This document shows positions 9,258 through 16,950 of a stretch of DNA of 19,276 nucleotides, piece after piece (the first letter of the stretch is position 1; each line of letters starts with the position of its first letter). The notes beneath the pieces are model-generated. The model was not told the origin of the DNA. It worked only from the letters and a program-made list of their open reading frames with translations, and did not search any database. Source of the DNA: Actinomycetota bacterium (GTDB lineage Bacteria; Actinomycetota; Thermoleophilia; Gaiellales; Gaiellaceae); NCBI GenBank assembly GCA_005883245.1, contig VAXT01000168.1, forward strand, positions 1,827 to 21,102, in the 5' to 3' direction. A program made the translations under genes and the position numbers.

Positions 9258-10859
9258 TCAGCCGCGGGGGAAGCGGCTCCGCAACGATAGCAACGTGTTC
9301 AGCTCACGAACCCCCAGCAAACGGCAGGAAATCAGGTACACGCCGAAGCCGGCGACGAACGCCGAGCCAAGCGACACGATCTGCGCCAGGACCGAGCGGC
9401 CGAGCGCCTGGTCGAGCACGTACCAGAGCGGGTAGGCGACCGCGGCGAGGACCGCGGACGCGACGGTGACGCGCAAGAACGCGCGCGCCGTGTCGCCGAA
9501 CTCGATTCGCCCGAGCCGGTGTCGGAACACGATCAGCAGCGCCGCGGCGCCGAAGATATTGGCGAGCGAGGTGGCGAGCGGGATGCCCCAGGTACCGACG
9601 TGGTAGAGCGCCGCCGCGAGCGCCGTGTTGACGGCGAGGTTGCCGACCGCGATCGCGGTCGGCGTCCAGGGCGTCTGCAGGCTGAAGAATGCGCGGTTCA
9701 GCATCAGCATCACGCCGTTGAAGGTCAGTCCGAGCGAGAACGCCGCGAGCGCACCGGCGGTGACCTTCGTGTCCTCAACCGTCCACGCGCCGCGCTGGTA
9801 GACGATTCGGACGATCGGCGTCGCGAGGACGGCGCTGAAGACGCTGGCGGGCACCAGCGTGAAGGCGATCTGGCGGACGCCCAGCGCGACCGTGTGCCGG
9901 AACCCGTCGAGGTCGGCGCGGGCGGAGAGACGCGAGAGGCGGGGGAAGAGCACCGTCGCGATCGCGACGGAGAACATCCCCTGGGGGAGCATGTAGATCC
10001 GGAAGGCGGCGTCGATCGCGCGCGGGGCGAGATCCGGGTCGATGAACCTCGACGCGAAGAGCGTGTTCACGACGAGGTTGAAGTTGATGAGGCCGAGCCC
10101 GATCGTCACCGGGAGCATGAGGACGAACACGCGTTTGACCGCCGGGTCCCGCCAGTCGAAGGCAAGCCGCAGCCGGTCGTCGAGCCCGTAGAGCCACGGG
10201 AGCGGGAGGAGCACTTGGATCACCGTCCCAATCACGATCGAGATCGCGTAGACGTAGAGCTTTGTGTCCAGCGTGTTCGCGCGCGGGACGCCGAGCACGA
10301 GGCCGACGATGATCGCGAGGTTCCAGAAGACGGGCGTCAGCGCCGGCACCGTGAAGTGCTCGTAGCTGTTGAGGATCCCGACGATGATCCCGGAGACGCC
10401 GAGCAAGACGACGATCGGGAACAGGATCCGGGACAGCGTGATCGCGAGCTGCTTGTCGCCGCCGGGGTCGCCGAAGGGGGCGATGACGAGCGGCGCGAAG
10501 ACGATCAGGAGCGCCGTGATCGCGCCCAGGCCGAGGAGGAGGAGCCAGAAGAGGGTCGAGGCCACGCGCCAGGCGCGCTTGCGCTCGCCTTTCTCGAGCA
10601 GCTCGCTGAAGACGGGGACGAAGGCGGAGGAGAGCGCGGCGTCCGCGACGAGCGAGCGGATCAGGTTCGGCACCTGGAAGGCGACCGTGAAGGCGTTGAT
10701 CTTGCCGGTGGCGCCGAAGTAGTAGGCGGCGACGATCTCGCGGACAAGGCCGAGGATGCGCGAGATTCCGGTGGCGGCCGAGAAAACCGCGGTCTTCCAG
10801 GCGAGTCGCCGGCCGCCCGAGGCCCGCTTCTCTACGCGGCCCGAGGCCTGCTCATCCAC
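9258..10859 (-). CDS. murJ: Lipid II flippase MurJ (MviN)
   Basis: A 533-residue integral membrane protein of the MurJ/MviN branch of the MOP exporter superfamily, which flips the peptidoglycan precursor lipid II across the membrane. After about 20 charged cytoplasmic residues comes the family signature ISRILGLVREIVAAYYFG, then a run of roughly 13-14 hydrophobic helices. The stretches VPNLIRSLVADAALSSAFVP and YMLPQGMFSVAIATVLFPRL are diagnostic. The start is GTG at 10857-10859; the -10-like TATACT ends 6 bases before it, with no Shine-Dalgarno between, so the message is probably leaderless. It heads the nine-gene operon. In Bacillus the position between rpsT and lepA is held by spore genes, so murJ replaces them here. 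Confidence 0.95.
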   Translation of the reverse strand: MDEQASGRVEKRASGGRRLAWKTAVFSAATGISRILGLVREIVAAYYFGATGKINAFTVAFQVPNLIRSLVADAALSSAFVPVFSELLEKGERKRAWRVASTLFWLLLLGLGAITALLIVFAPLVIAPFGDPGGDKQLAITLSRILFPIVVLLGVSGIIVGILNSYEHFTVPALTPVFWNLAIIVGLVLGVPRANTLDTKLYVYAISIVIGTVIQVLLPLPWLYGLDDRLRLAFDWRDPAVKRVFVLMLPVTIGLGLINFNLVVNTLFASRFIDPDLAPRAIDAAFRIYMLPQGMFSVAIATVLFPRLSRLSARADLDGFRHTVALGVRQIAFTLVPASVFSAVLATPIVRIVYQRGAWTVEDTKVTAGALAAFSLGLTFNGVMLMLNRAFFSLQTPWTPTAIAVGNLAVNTALAAALYHVGTWGIPLATSLANIFGAAALLIVFRHRLGRIEFGDTARAFLRVTVASAVLAAVAYPLWYVLDQALGRSVLAQIVSLGSAFVAGFGVYLISCRLLGVRELNTLLSLRSRFPRG

Positions 10860-10865
10860 GCGGCG

Positions 10866-10871
10866 AGTATA
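10866..10871 (-). promoter_or_regulatory. -10 element of the murJ-lepA-hemW-hrcA-dnaJ-prmA-mtaB-HIT-yqeY operon
   Basis: On the minus strand TATACT (5 of 6 to TATAAT) is followed by 6 bases and the murJ GTG, so transcription would begin at the start codon. No good -35 match is seen. No other gap within the operon is long enough for an obvious promoter, apart perhaps from the 15 bases before hrcA. Confidence 0.5.
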
Positions 10872-10991
10872 GGAACGCTGTCTGTCGGGGCCGTGCCATC
10901 CTGGGACGGGTCACCCCTGGTACCCAAGACCTCCTCCCCACTGTGAGTCTAGTTTCGAAAGGCGCACGCATGGGTGACGGGAGCGTGACGA

Positions 10992-11018
10992 TTGTGTGCC
11001 GAAGACCTCTGGTACCAT
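10992..11018 (+). promoter_or_regulatory. Candidate promoter for rpsT
   Basis: TTGTGT (10992-10997) is followed by 15 bases and TACCAT (11013-11018), preceded by TGG in an extended -10 arrangement. The spacer is shorter than ideal. The expected start is near 11025, at the foot of the leader hairpin, giving a leader of about 28 bases. Confidence 0.35.
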
Positions 11019-11025
11019 CGCGCGA

Positions 11026-11042
11026 GCCCGCTTCGTGCGGGC
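11026..11042 (+). promoter_or_regulatory. Hairpin in the rpsT leader, 10 bases before the start codon
   Basis: GCCCGC, loop TTCGT, GCGGGC form a perfect six-base-pair GC stem, followed by CTTTCTACGG and the ATG. No good Shine-Dalgarno lies between. S20 is known in E. coli to limit its own translation, so a leader structure here could be a regulatory site or could position the ribosome. It resembles a terminator stem, but the following tract has too few T residues. Confidence 0.5.
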
Positions 11043-11052
11043 CTTTCTACGG

Positions 11053-11313
11053 ATGCCGAACATCAAGCAGCAGAAGAAGCGCGTGCGCACGTCCGCGGAG
11101 GACCGCGGCGAGAACTTGCGCTACCGATCCACCGTGAAGACGATCACGCGTCGGCTCGAGGCTGCGGTCGAGGCAGGCGACAAGGATCAGATCGCGGCGG
11201 AGCACACCGCGCTCCAGCGATGGATCGACCGGTCCGCAGCGCGGGGCGCGCTGCATCGAAACACGGCGGCGCGGAAGAAGGCTCAGGCCGCGCGGCTCGT
11301 CGCCAAGACCTAG
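11053..11313 (+). CDS. rpsT: 30S ribosomal protein S20
   Basis: An 86-residue, strongly basic protein, MPNIKQQKKRVRTSAEDR at its N-terminus and NTAARKKAQAARLVAK at its C-terminus, matching bacterial S20 in length and in both signature regions. S20 binds 16S rRNA early in 30S assembly as a three-helix bundle. The ATG at 11053 was chosen over upstream in-frame starts because it gives exactly the family N-terminus MPN-IK. It is the only housekeeping gene here read rightward; it converges on holA with a four-base overlap of the stop codons (TAG against TAG), an arrangement I recall as recurrent in Gram-positives. Confidence 0.97.
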   Translation: MPNIKQQKKRVRTSAEDRGENLRYRSTVKTITRRLEAAVEAGDKDQIAAEHTALQRWIDRSAARGALHRNTAARKKAQAARLVAKT

Positions 11314-12290
11314 GTCGACGAGACCGGCTGCTCGAGCGGCCGCGTGACGTCGATCAGAGCACGGAGCAGCTCGAGCTCCGATGACAGCCTCGAGGCGCCT
11401 TTGATCGCAGCATCGAGATCGGCCATCCGAACCAGCGCAGCGTCGAGCTCCGCACGCGAGTAGCGCTCGGCGTGCTGGAGGGCCTTGCGCGCCGGGAACT
11501 CCTTGATCTTCAGCCGGCTCGCGATCTCACGAGCGCCGAGACCCTCTTCGTCGAGGACCTGAGCCGCCCGAACACGTCCGACGTGCGATGCGAGCCCGAC
11601 CGCGAGGAGAAACGGTTCCTTCTTCTCGAGCGCCAGCTCACACGCGTCGAGGAGCGTCGGCAGATCGCGAGCGCCCCAAGCGTCGGTCAGCGCCCACGCC
11701 GCCGCCTCTCGGCTGGGGGCCGCGAGCTGCTCCACCTCCGCGCGCCCGACCGGTTCGCCTCCCGACCACGATCCGACCTTGACGATCTCGCTCGAGAGGG
11801 CGAGCGTGTCCTCGCCGACGAGCTCGACGAGTGCGCGCGCCGCATCGGCGTCCGCTTTTACGTCGAGTCGCTTGAGCTCCCCGGCTACCCAGCGATGGAG
11901 GTTGTTGGCCTTGGGGACGTTGTAGTCGAGCACCTGGCCGTGTTTCCCGATGAGATCGGCGAGCGTCGCGCCACGCAACGGGCCTTCCGCAGAGAGCGCG
12001 AGGACTGCTCCCTCGACGGGGTTGTGGAGGTAGGCCTCAACCGCCTCGAGGTCGGTTTTTCGCCAGCGCTCGACGCCTTCGACGATGACCAGCCGTCCGC
12101 CCTCGTGCCCGCCGAACAACCCGAGCGCGTTGCATGCGGCAACGGCATCGGCACCGGTCGCCGACTCCGCCGAGAGGTGCTCGACTGCTTCCGGGCCGAA
12201 GCGCGCACGGAGACGGCGGAGCGCGCGCAGGTGCTTCGGCCGATCGCTGCCGGTGAGGAGATAGACCGACAGCAGCGGCTCGGCGGACAT
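11310..12290 (-). CDS. holA: DNA polymerase III subunit delta
   Basis: A 326-residue HolA. It opens with LLSVYLLTGSDRPKHLRALRRLRARFG, the degenerate nucleotide-site region of this AAA+ relative, and continues with NALGLFGGHEGGRLVIVEGVERWRK, the family segment where the delta 'wrench' touches the beta clamp. The C-terminal collar domain includes LALSSEIVKV, EKKEPFLLAVGLASHVGRV and a helix ending LELLRALIDV. Delta opens the sliding clamp within the clamp loader. It starts 15 bases after comEC and closes the comEA-comEC-holA unit, the same order as in Bacillus (yqeN = holA). No anomalies. Confidence 0.93.
   Translation of the reverse strand: MSAEPLLSVYLLTGSDRPKHLRALRRLRARFGPEAVEHLSAESATGADAVAACNALGLFGGHEGGRLVIVEGVERWRKTDLEAVEAYLHNPVEGAVLALSAEGPLRGATLADLIGKHGQVLDYNVPKANNLHRWVAGELKRLDVKADADAARALVELVGEDTLALSSEIVKVGSWSGGEPVGRAEVEQLAAPSREAAAWALTDAWGARDLPTLLDACELALEKKEPFLLAVGLASHVGRVRAAQVLDEEGLGAREIASRLKIKEFPARKALQHAERYSRAELDAALVRMADLDAAIKGASRLSSELELLRALIDVTRPLEQPVSST
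11313..11341. terminator. Candidate hairpins after the rpsT stop
   Basis: Just after the rpsT stop lie GGTC-GACGA-GACC (11313-11325) and GGCTGC-TCGA-GCGGCC (11326-11341, one G-T pair). They sit inside the last holA codons. No T tract follows. High-GC Gram-positives may use such T-less hairpins, so this is a weak candidate for ending rpsT transcription. Confidence 0.25.
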
Positions 12291-12305
12291 CGGCGCGAAG
12301 CATAG

Positions 12306-14582
12306 TCAGCGGCTCGTCCGAACCGAGATGCTCCGTCCGTCCGACTCGACGACGACGCGGCCGTTCAGGTCGGTCCGGTACACGGCAAGGCCTGGAGCTG
12401 CTCCGAGCGTGGCCAGAGTCGCCGGAGTCGGGTGGCCGTAGTCGTTCCCGGCGCCGACGGAGATGACCGCGATCCGCGGCCGCAGCTCCTTCAGCTCATC
12501 GCCGAGGCCGGGATCCGCAGATCCGTGATGCGCGACCTTCAAGATCTCGACCGGCGGGAGCTGCAGATGCCCGGTGACGTCCGACTCCGCATCGGCGGTG
12601 AACAGCGCGTCCGTCTGGCCGTATGAGGCGACGAGCACGATTGCGTGGTTGTTCGGATCGTCGCCGGATAAGCCCGGCCCGTCCGGCCACAAGACTCGAA
12701 CTTTCAGCCTGCCGATCGTGAATCCCTCGCCTGCGCGCGCGACGAGGATCTTGACCCCGCGTTCCCGAGCCGCCGCTCGCGCGGCTCGCTCATCCGGGCT
12801 CTCGCTCGGTATCGCAGGGTCGAGCACGGCGCCGACGCTGAGCTTCTTCAGGACCTGCTCGGCTCCGCCCACGTGATCCCGCTGAGGGTGCGTCAGGACG
12901 AGGAGCGAGAGGCCCTTCACTCCCAGGTGCTGCAGCTGTGACGCCACGCGCGCCTCGGGCGGCCCCTCGTCGACAAGAACCGCGCCGCCGGGGACCTGGA
13001 TCAGGGCCCCGTCTCCCTGGCCCACATCCAGGAACGTGATGCGGAGCCCTCGCGGAGGCGGGAGCGCGGACGCGTTCGCATGAAGGCGCCAGCCTCCGGC
13101 GATGAGCGCGACGCCGAGGGCGGCAATCGCGTAGGCCCGCTGACGCGGTCGATGCAGTTGAGTCGCGAGATAGGCGGCGCCGAGCGCGACGGCCGCGATG
13201 ACAACCGCAACATGAGCCGAGACCGCCGCGTACGGAAGGCCGCCGACCACGCGCGCGCACGTCGCCAGGTACGCGGCGAGCCAGCCGTTGAGCCACGCGA
13301 GCGCGGCCGCGACCGGCGGAGCAACCGGCGCCACGATCGCCGTTACGAGCGCGATCCCGAGCAGCGGTGCGACGACAGGCGCCGCGAGCGCGTTCGCCGG
13401 GATCGAGTAGAGCGGCACCACGCCGAACTGCGTGAGCAGGATCGGCGCGGTGGCGATGCCGCATGCACCCGAGACCGCGACGACTTCCGCGAGCGAGTGC
13501 GGAACCGGGTACCCGGCGAACGTCTGCTGGAGACGCGGCACGACGACGAAGATCGCGGCGACGGCCGCGAAGGAGAGCTGGAACCCGGCATCCAGCAGCG
13601 AGTACGGGCTCCACGCCAGCAGGAGCGCGGCGCCCAGGAGCAGGAAGTACCAGCGGTCGCTCGGCCTCGACGCGAGCCAGGCCAGCGAGGCGAGGACTCC
13701 CGCAACGCCGGCTCGCACGACCGACGGCTGCCAGCCGACCGCGAGCACGTAGCCGCCGATCGCCCCGAGCGCCGCCAATTGCCCGACGAAGCGCGACAGC
13801 CCGATCAGATACACGAGCAGGATCGCACCGCCCGCGATGAGGGCGACGTTTTGCCCGGAGACCGCGAGCAAGTGATAGAGCCCGGACGCGCGGAAGTCGG
13901 CGCGCAGGTCTTCCGAGAGACCCTCGTCTTCGCCGAGCACGATGCCGGCGATCACGGCACGCCGCTCGCCGCGAAGGCCGGGGGCCATCCCCGCGGACAG
14001 TTGCGCGCGCAGCCGATCGGCGAAGCCTGCGAGGCCACCGCGACGCCCGACGATTCGCCACTGGTCAGCGCGCACCACGACGTGCACTCCGTGCCGACGA
14101 AGCCACGTGCGCTCGTCGAAGCCGTTCTTCGGGCCGCGCGGGAGCCTGATCTCGCCGATCAGATCGAGGATCGCTCCCTGAGGAGGGGAGCGGCCGGGCG
14201 GAAGACGGAGCAGCACGGGCTCGCGGATGTCTTGATCGCCAAAGCGCCGCATCTGCGCGGGCACCCGCACGTCGAACGGCGAGCGACGCGCGGGGCCGGT
14301 CACGGCGACGAGCGCGCGCTCCGCAGTCCCGACGCGCGGCAACAGTGTGCTCCGGTCGAGCCTGTCGAGCCGCACGCCGCCCCACCACCACCCGCCGAGG
14401 GCGAGCGCGACTCCGAGCGCGGGAATCCTCCACCGTCCCGGCAACGCGACGGATGCGGCGACGACGACAACCGCCGCCAACACCACGGCGAGCCCAGATC
14501 CGCGCCGCAGGTTGGCTCCGGCCAGGCCGACGCAGAGACACGCGACGAGCAGTTGCGGCCTCGCGCGCAGCAGGCGACTCAC
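12306..14582 (-). CDS. comEC: ComEC/Rec2 DNA-uptake channel with metallo-beta-lactamase domain
   Basis: A 758-residue membrane protein. The N-terminal part has two early hydrophobic helices and a soluble DUF4131 region (roughly residues 30-190). The competence domain contains GLYHLLAVSGQNVALIAGG near residue 235-250 and many hydrophobic helices to about residue 500. The C-terminal extracellular metallo-beta-lactamase fold begins with ITFLDVGQGDGALIQVPGG and has the HxxxDH-type THPQRDHVGG (near 565) and AHHGS (near 684) metal-site motifs. ComEC carries single-stranded DNA into the cell, and its hydrolase domain may degrade the other strand. The start is GTG overlapping the comEA stop as GTGA. 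comEB, present in Bacillus, is missing. Identity is secure; whether the cell is naturally transformable cannot be judged, since no pilus genes are here. Confidence 0.95.
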   Translation of the reverse strand: MSRLLRARPQLLVACLCVGLAGANLRRGSGLAVVLAAVVVVAASVALPGRWRIPALGVALALGGWWWGGVRLDRLDRSTLLPRVGTAERALVAVTGPARRSPFDVRVPAQMRRFGDQDIREPVLLRLPPGRSPPQGAILDLIGEIRLPRGPKNGFDERTWLRRHGVHVVVRADQWRIVGRRGGLAGFADRLRAQLSAGMAPGLRGERRAVIAGIVLGEDEGLSEDLRADFRASGLYHLLAVSGQNVALIAGGAILLVYLIGLSRFVGQLAALGAIGGYVLAVGWQPSVVRAGVAGVLASLAWLASRPSDRWYFLLLGAALLLAWSPYSLLDAGFQLSFAAVAAIFVVVPRLQQTFAGYPVPHSLAEVVAVSGACGIATAPILLTQFGVVPLYSIPANALAAPVVAPLLGIALVTAIVAPVAPPVAAALAWLNGWLAAYLATCARVVGGLPYAAVSAHVAVVIAAVALGAAYLATQLHRPRQRAYAIAALGVALIAGGWRLHANASALPPPRGLRITFLDVGQGDGALIQVPGGAVLVDEGPPEARVASQLQHLGVKGLSLLVLTHPQRDHVGGAEQVLKKLSVGAVLDPAIPSESPDERAARAAARERGVKILVARAGEGFTIGRLKVRVLWPDGPGLSGDDPNNHAIVLVASYGQTDALFTADAESDVTGHLQLPPVEILKVAHHGSADPGLGDELKELRPRIAVISVGAGNDYGHPTPATLATLGAAPGLAVYRTDLNGRVVVESDGRSISVRTSR

Positions 14583-15160
14583 GGTGCCGCCGCGTCGCGA
14601 AGCTGCTCGATGCGTGCCGGCCCGATCCCGGGAATCGCGTCCAACTCCTCCAGCGAACTGAAGGCGCCGTGCTTCTGACGGTAATCCAAGATTTTCTGCG
14701 CCGTCACCGGGCCGACCCCAGGCAGTGAGTCGAGCTGTTCGAGCGTGGCGACGTTCAGGTGCACCGGCCCGGCCGGAACGCTCGCACCCCCATCCGTCGT
14801 CGTCGCCCGCCCCGCCGGAGCCTTGACGGGAACGACGACCTGCGTTCCGTCGGCGAGCGGGGCCGCGAGGTTGATCAAGGTCAGATCGGCTCGGCGCGTC
14901 GCTCCTCCCGCACGCGCCACGGCGTCGGCGACCCTCGACCCCGCTGCGAATCGGTACAGACCCGCCCGATGCACTGCGCCGACCACGTGGACGACGAGGG
15001 CAGGTCCGGCGTCGGCTCGCACCGGCGCCACCGGCACAGGGGCCGTCTGGCTCGCCGTCCCCGCACCGAGCACGTGCCGAGCTCCGAGCACGAGGACGAC
15101 GGCCAGAAGGAGCGCGCCGGCGATGAGCCGCCGGCGCGTCGGGGGGAGGGTGTCCAGCAC
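14579..15160 (-). CDS. comEA: ComEA-like DNA-binding competence protein
   Basis: A 193-residue protein with an N-terminal membrane anchor (about residues 11-32), an SLBB domain (about 55-111: VVHVVGAVHRAGLYRFAAGSRVADAV), a short threonine/proline linker, and a C-terminal helix-hairpin-helix pair (133-193: LNVATLEQLDSLPGVGPVTAQ and IPGIGPARIEQL). ComEA is the membrane-anchored receptor that binds incoming double-stranded DNA and passes it to ComEC. The start is GTG 15158-15160 with no clear Shine-Dalgarno. It is the first gene of its operon, divergent from the sigma factor across a 107-base gap. Domain order matches Gram-positive ComEA. Confidence 0.95.
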   Translation of the reverse strand: MLDTLPPTRRRLIAGALLLAVVLVLGARHVLGAGTASQTAPVPVAPVRADAGPALVVHVVGAVHRAGLYRFAAGSRVADAVARAGGATRRADLTLINLAAPLADGTQVVVPVKAPAGRATTTDGGASVPAGPVHLNVATLEQLDSLPGVGPVTAQKILDYRQKHGAFSSLEELDAIPGIGPARIEQLRDAAAP

Positions 15161-15267
15161 GTCGTCAACTGTGACAACAAACGTTATGCGCGTGGGTGAC
15201 CGAATTGCGTCGAAAATGTGTCAACGAGCGAGGTGACGAACCGATCCGCAGCGGCGTATAGAGAGAT
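15161..15267. other. comEA/ECF sigma divergent intergenic region
   Basis: This short gap holds the sigma gene promoter on the plus strand and, on the minus strand, a TTGACA hexamer (15219-15224) whose matching -10 is not convincing. A small inverted repeat GTCA-ACTG-TGAC (15164-15175) lies 4 bases from the comEA start; GTCAAC recurs at about 15220-15225. This could be an operator, but the arms are only 4 bases. Confidence 0.3.
15233..15262 (+). promoter_or_regulatory. Candidate promoter of the ECF sigma operon, leaderless spacing
   Basis: GTGACG (15233-15238, matching the TGAC of TTGACA) is followed by 18 bases and TATAGA (15257-15262, 5 of 6 to TATAAT). The GTG start of the sigma gene is 5 bases further on, so the transcript probably starts at the initiation codon. 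Confidence 0.45.
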
Positions 15268-15810
15268 GTGAGCGCGGTGCCGACCTCATGGCCCACCCGC
15301 AAGCGAGCACTCCGTGATGAGCGGAGCTTCGCCGACGTGGCCGAGGAGCACCTCGACGATGTCTACCGCTACCTGCTGTACATGACCGCAAACCCGCACC
15401 TCGCCGAAGACCTCGCCGCCGAGACCTTCGAGCGAGCGCTCCGTCGCTGGCGCCGTTTCGATCCGCGACGCGGAGCGGCGCGCACGTGGCTCTGCCAACT
15501 CGCGCGCGGCGCCGCGCTCGACCACTTCCGCGCCGATCGCCGCCGTCGGAGACGCGAAGGCGTGTACGCGTCGGACATCCCCGAGACGGACGAGCCCGTC
15601 TTCGGCGAGGGCCTTTCGCCCGACCTCGACCGCGCCGTCCGCAGCCTGTCCGCGGCCGAGCGCGAGGTGGTCGTGCTCCGCGTCGTGCTCGAGCTGGACG
15701 GGGAGACGACGGCGAAGGTGCTCGGGATCCGGCCGACCGCGGTTTCGACCCGGCTCAGCCGAGCGTTGCAGAAGCTCGAGGAGAGGATGGTGAGCGATGT
15801 CCGAGGCTAG
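15268..15810 (+). CDS. RNA polymerase ECF-type sigma factor
   Basis: A 180-residue sigma-70 family protein with only regions 2 and 4, hence ECF type. Region 2 (about residues 21-94) has DDVYRYLLYMTANPHLAEDLAAETFERAL and ARTWLCQLARGAALDHFRADR, the core-binding and -10-recognition helices. Region 4 (127-175) has LSAAEREVVVLRVVLELDGE and a helix-turn-helix, GIRPTAVSTRLSRALQKLEE. The start is GTG 15268; other in-frame starts downstream would lose only a few residues. The stop overlaps the DUF4349 gene by 14 bases, a typical sigma/regulator arrangement. Which stress it answers to cannot be told from sequence. It is divergent from comEA, so self-regulation from the shared gap is possible. Confidence 0.93.
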   Translation: MSAVPTSWPTRKRALRDERSFADVAEEHLDDVYRYLLYMTANPHLAEDLAAETFERALRRWRRFDPRRGAARTWLCQLARGAALDHFRADRRRRRREGVYASDIPETDEPVFGEGLSPDLDRAVRSLSAAEREVVVLRVVLELDGETTAKVLGIRPTAVSTRLSRALQKLEERMVSDVRG

Positions 15811-16711
15811 TTTCGAGACGGTTCTGAGCCAGCTGCGTGACGCGGCGCCGCCCGCGCCGGAACGGCTTCGCGACCAAGTGCGCACACTGCAGCCGGCCCA
15901 GTCGCGTATCCGGGCCTGGCTCAGGCCCGCGCTCGTGGCCGCACTCATCGTCACGCTCTCAGTCGGCACCCTTGCCGCCCTCGTCAGCGGCCCTGACAAA
16001 GCACGCCGAGAGCAGAGCAGCGCTCGAGCCTTTCGCCCTCAGATCCCGGCCCCCGAGCGCCAGACGGATCGGGCAACCCATGGCGGTGTCGCACCGACGC
16101 TCACTGCGAAGTCACGCCTGCAGCGTCAAGACGTCGCGATGAGCTTGCGCGTCCACGACCTGTCCGGCGCGACGCAGAGCGCGGTCCGCACGACGCGGCG
16201 GCTCGGCGGTTTCGTCGCAGGCGCCGACTATGCGACCAGCTCGAACGAGGGCAACTCGCGCCTCGCGGTCCGCATCCCCGTCGCGAACCTCCAGAAGGCG
16301 ATCGCCAGCTTCACCCAGCTCGGCACGATCCTGTCCCAGCACATCTCGGTCACCGACCTGCAGACCGGGCTCGACCGACTCGACGCCCGAATCGCCACGG
16401 CGCGCCGCGCGGGCCACCACCGAACCGTCAAGCGCCTCGCGCGGAGACGGGACGCGCTCGTCCGCGAGGGCACGTTTGCACGCGTGTCGCTCCAGCTGAC
16501 GACCGCGAAGCCGGCCGCGAAACACGTGGTGCCAGGCCGGTTCGACCGCTTCCTGGATAGTTCCGGCGACATTCTGGGTAAGGAAGTGATTGCAGTGCTT
16601 TACGCTCTCGTCGTGGCCGGGCCGTTCCTGCTCATCGCCGCGCTCCTGCTCTTCGCGGAGCGCACGCGGCGCAGGCGCGCAGACCACCGGCTGCTCGAGG
16701 AGACCGGATGA
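15797..16711 (+). CDS. Two-TM DUF4349 protein, possible anti-sigma partner of the ECF factor
   Basis: A 304-residue protein beginning inside the end of the sigma gene. Residues 1-43 are soluble and include FETVLSQLRDAAPPAPERLRDQV, a Leu/Arg/Pro-rich segment like the N-terminal stretch seen in many actinobacterial anti-sigma proteins. TM1 is about 44-64. Residues about 108-245 form a DUF4349 region: LQRQDVAMSLRVHDL, RRLGGFVAG, RLAVRIPVANLQKAIASF, LGTILSQHISVTDLQTGLDRL, a basic coiled coil. TM2 is about 264-286, and a basic cytoplasmic tail RTRRRRADHR follows. The positive-inside rule puts both ends in the cytoplasm and the DUF4349 domain outside. The inferred role is sensing outside and holding the sigma factor inside; the family itself has no established function, and no ZAS zinc motif is present. 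Confidence 0.75.
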   Translation: MSEASFETVLSQLRDAAPPAPERLRDQVRTLQPAQSRIRAWLRPALVAALIVTLSVGTLAALVSGPDKARREQSSARAFRPQIPAPERQTDRATHGGVAPTLTAKSRLQRQDVAMSLRVHDLSGATQSAVRTTRRLGGFVAGADYATSSNEGNSRLAVRIPVANLQKAIASFTQLGTILSQHISVTDLQTGLDRLDARIATARRAGHHRTVKRLARRRDALVREGTFARVSLQLTTAKPAAKHVVPGRFDRFLDSSGDILGKEVIAVLYALVVAGPFLLIAALLLFAERTRRRRADHRLLEETG

Positions 16712-16950
16712 CGAAGCTCGTCGCTCTCGGCGCGCTGGCGGCGCTCGCCTTTGGCTGCGGCTCGGCGGGAGGCGGCACTGCGACCGGGCTCAAGGGCTAC
16801 GTGAAACGCGGCCCGACGATGCCCGTCTGCCGTGTCGGCGTGCCCTGCACGGCGCCCGCGAAAGGAGTCAAGCTCAGGTTCTCGCGCGCGGGCAGTATCG
16901 TCGCCACGGCGACCACGAACGACCGCGGCTGGTACCGCGTCGCTTCCTGA
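16708..16950 (+). CDS. Small lipoprotein with truncated carboxypeptidase-regulatory-like fold
   Basis: An 80-residue product starting MTKLVALGALAALAFGCGS, a lipoprotein signal with Cys17 as the likely lipid anchor; the lipobox reads L-A-F-G-C, not perfect. The mature part has VKRGPTMPVCRVGVPC and KLRFSRAGSIVATATTNDRGWYRV, a beta-sandwich repeat start of the carboxypeptidase-regulatory-like kind, ending abruptly at TGA. In the +2 frame the next codons read RRFLIDTGIR then TAG at 16968-16970; IDTGIR is, from memory, a frequent C-terminus of such Thermoleophilia lipoproteins. One extra base near 16938-16945 would join them as WYRV-x-FLIDTGIR. I therefore think the gene is broken or shortened. 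The start overlaps the DUF4349 stop as ATGA, so it belongs to that operon. Confidence 0.65.
   Translation: MTKLVALGALAALAFGCGSAGGGTATGLKGYVKRGPTMPVCRVGVPCTAPAKGVKLRFSRAGSIVATATTNDRGWYRVAS

Larger units (their letters stand above)
10860..11052. other. Divergent murJ-rpsT intergenic region
   Basis: This 193-base gap contains the murJ -10 element near 10866 on the minus strand and the rpsT promoter and leader hairpin (11013-11042) on the plus strand. A nine-base palindrome-like GGGTCACCC sits at about 10908-10916, and a related GGGTGAC at about 10974-10980 could pair with it. I see no tRNA, small gene or repeat in the rest. Confidence 0.4.

Noticed and set aside
9519..10946. 475-codon plus-strand frame opposite murJ
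   Set aside because: Dominated by E, R, D and repeated charge pairs, a mirror of MurJ codons on the other strand. No start signal or family pattern.
10890..11050. Possible tRNA or small RNA in the murJ-rpsT gap
   Set aside because: Contains short GC hairpins but no cloverleaf, TTCGAATC-type loop or CCA end. Explained by promoters and the rpsT leader.
13080..14678. 532-codon plus-strand frame opposite comEC
   Set aside because: Same antisense artefact; ComEC has recognisable domains throughout.
15300..15345. CIRCE-like word AGCACTC near 15305-15312
   Set aside because: It lies inside the sigma factor coding region and the second arm GAGTGCTAA is absent.
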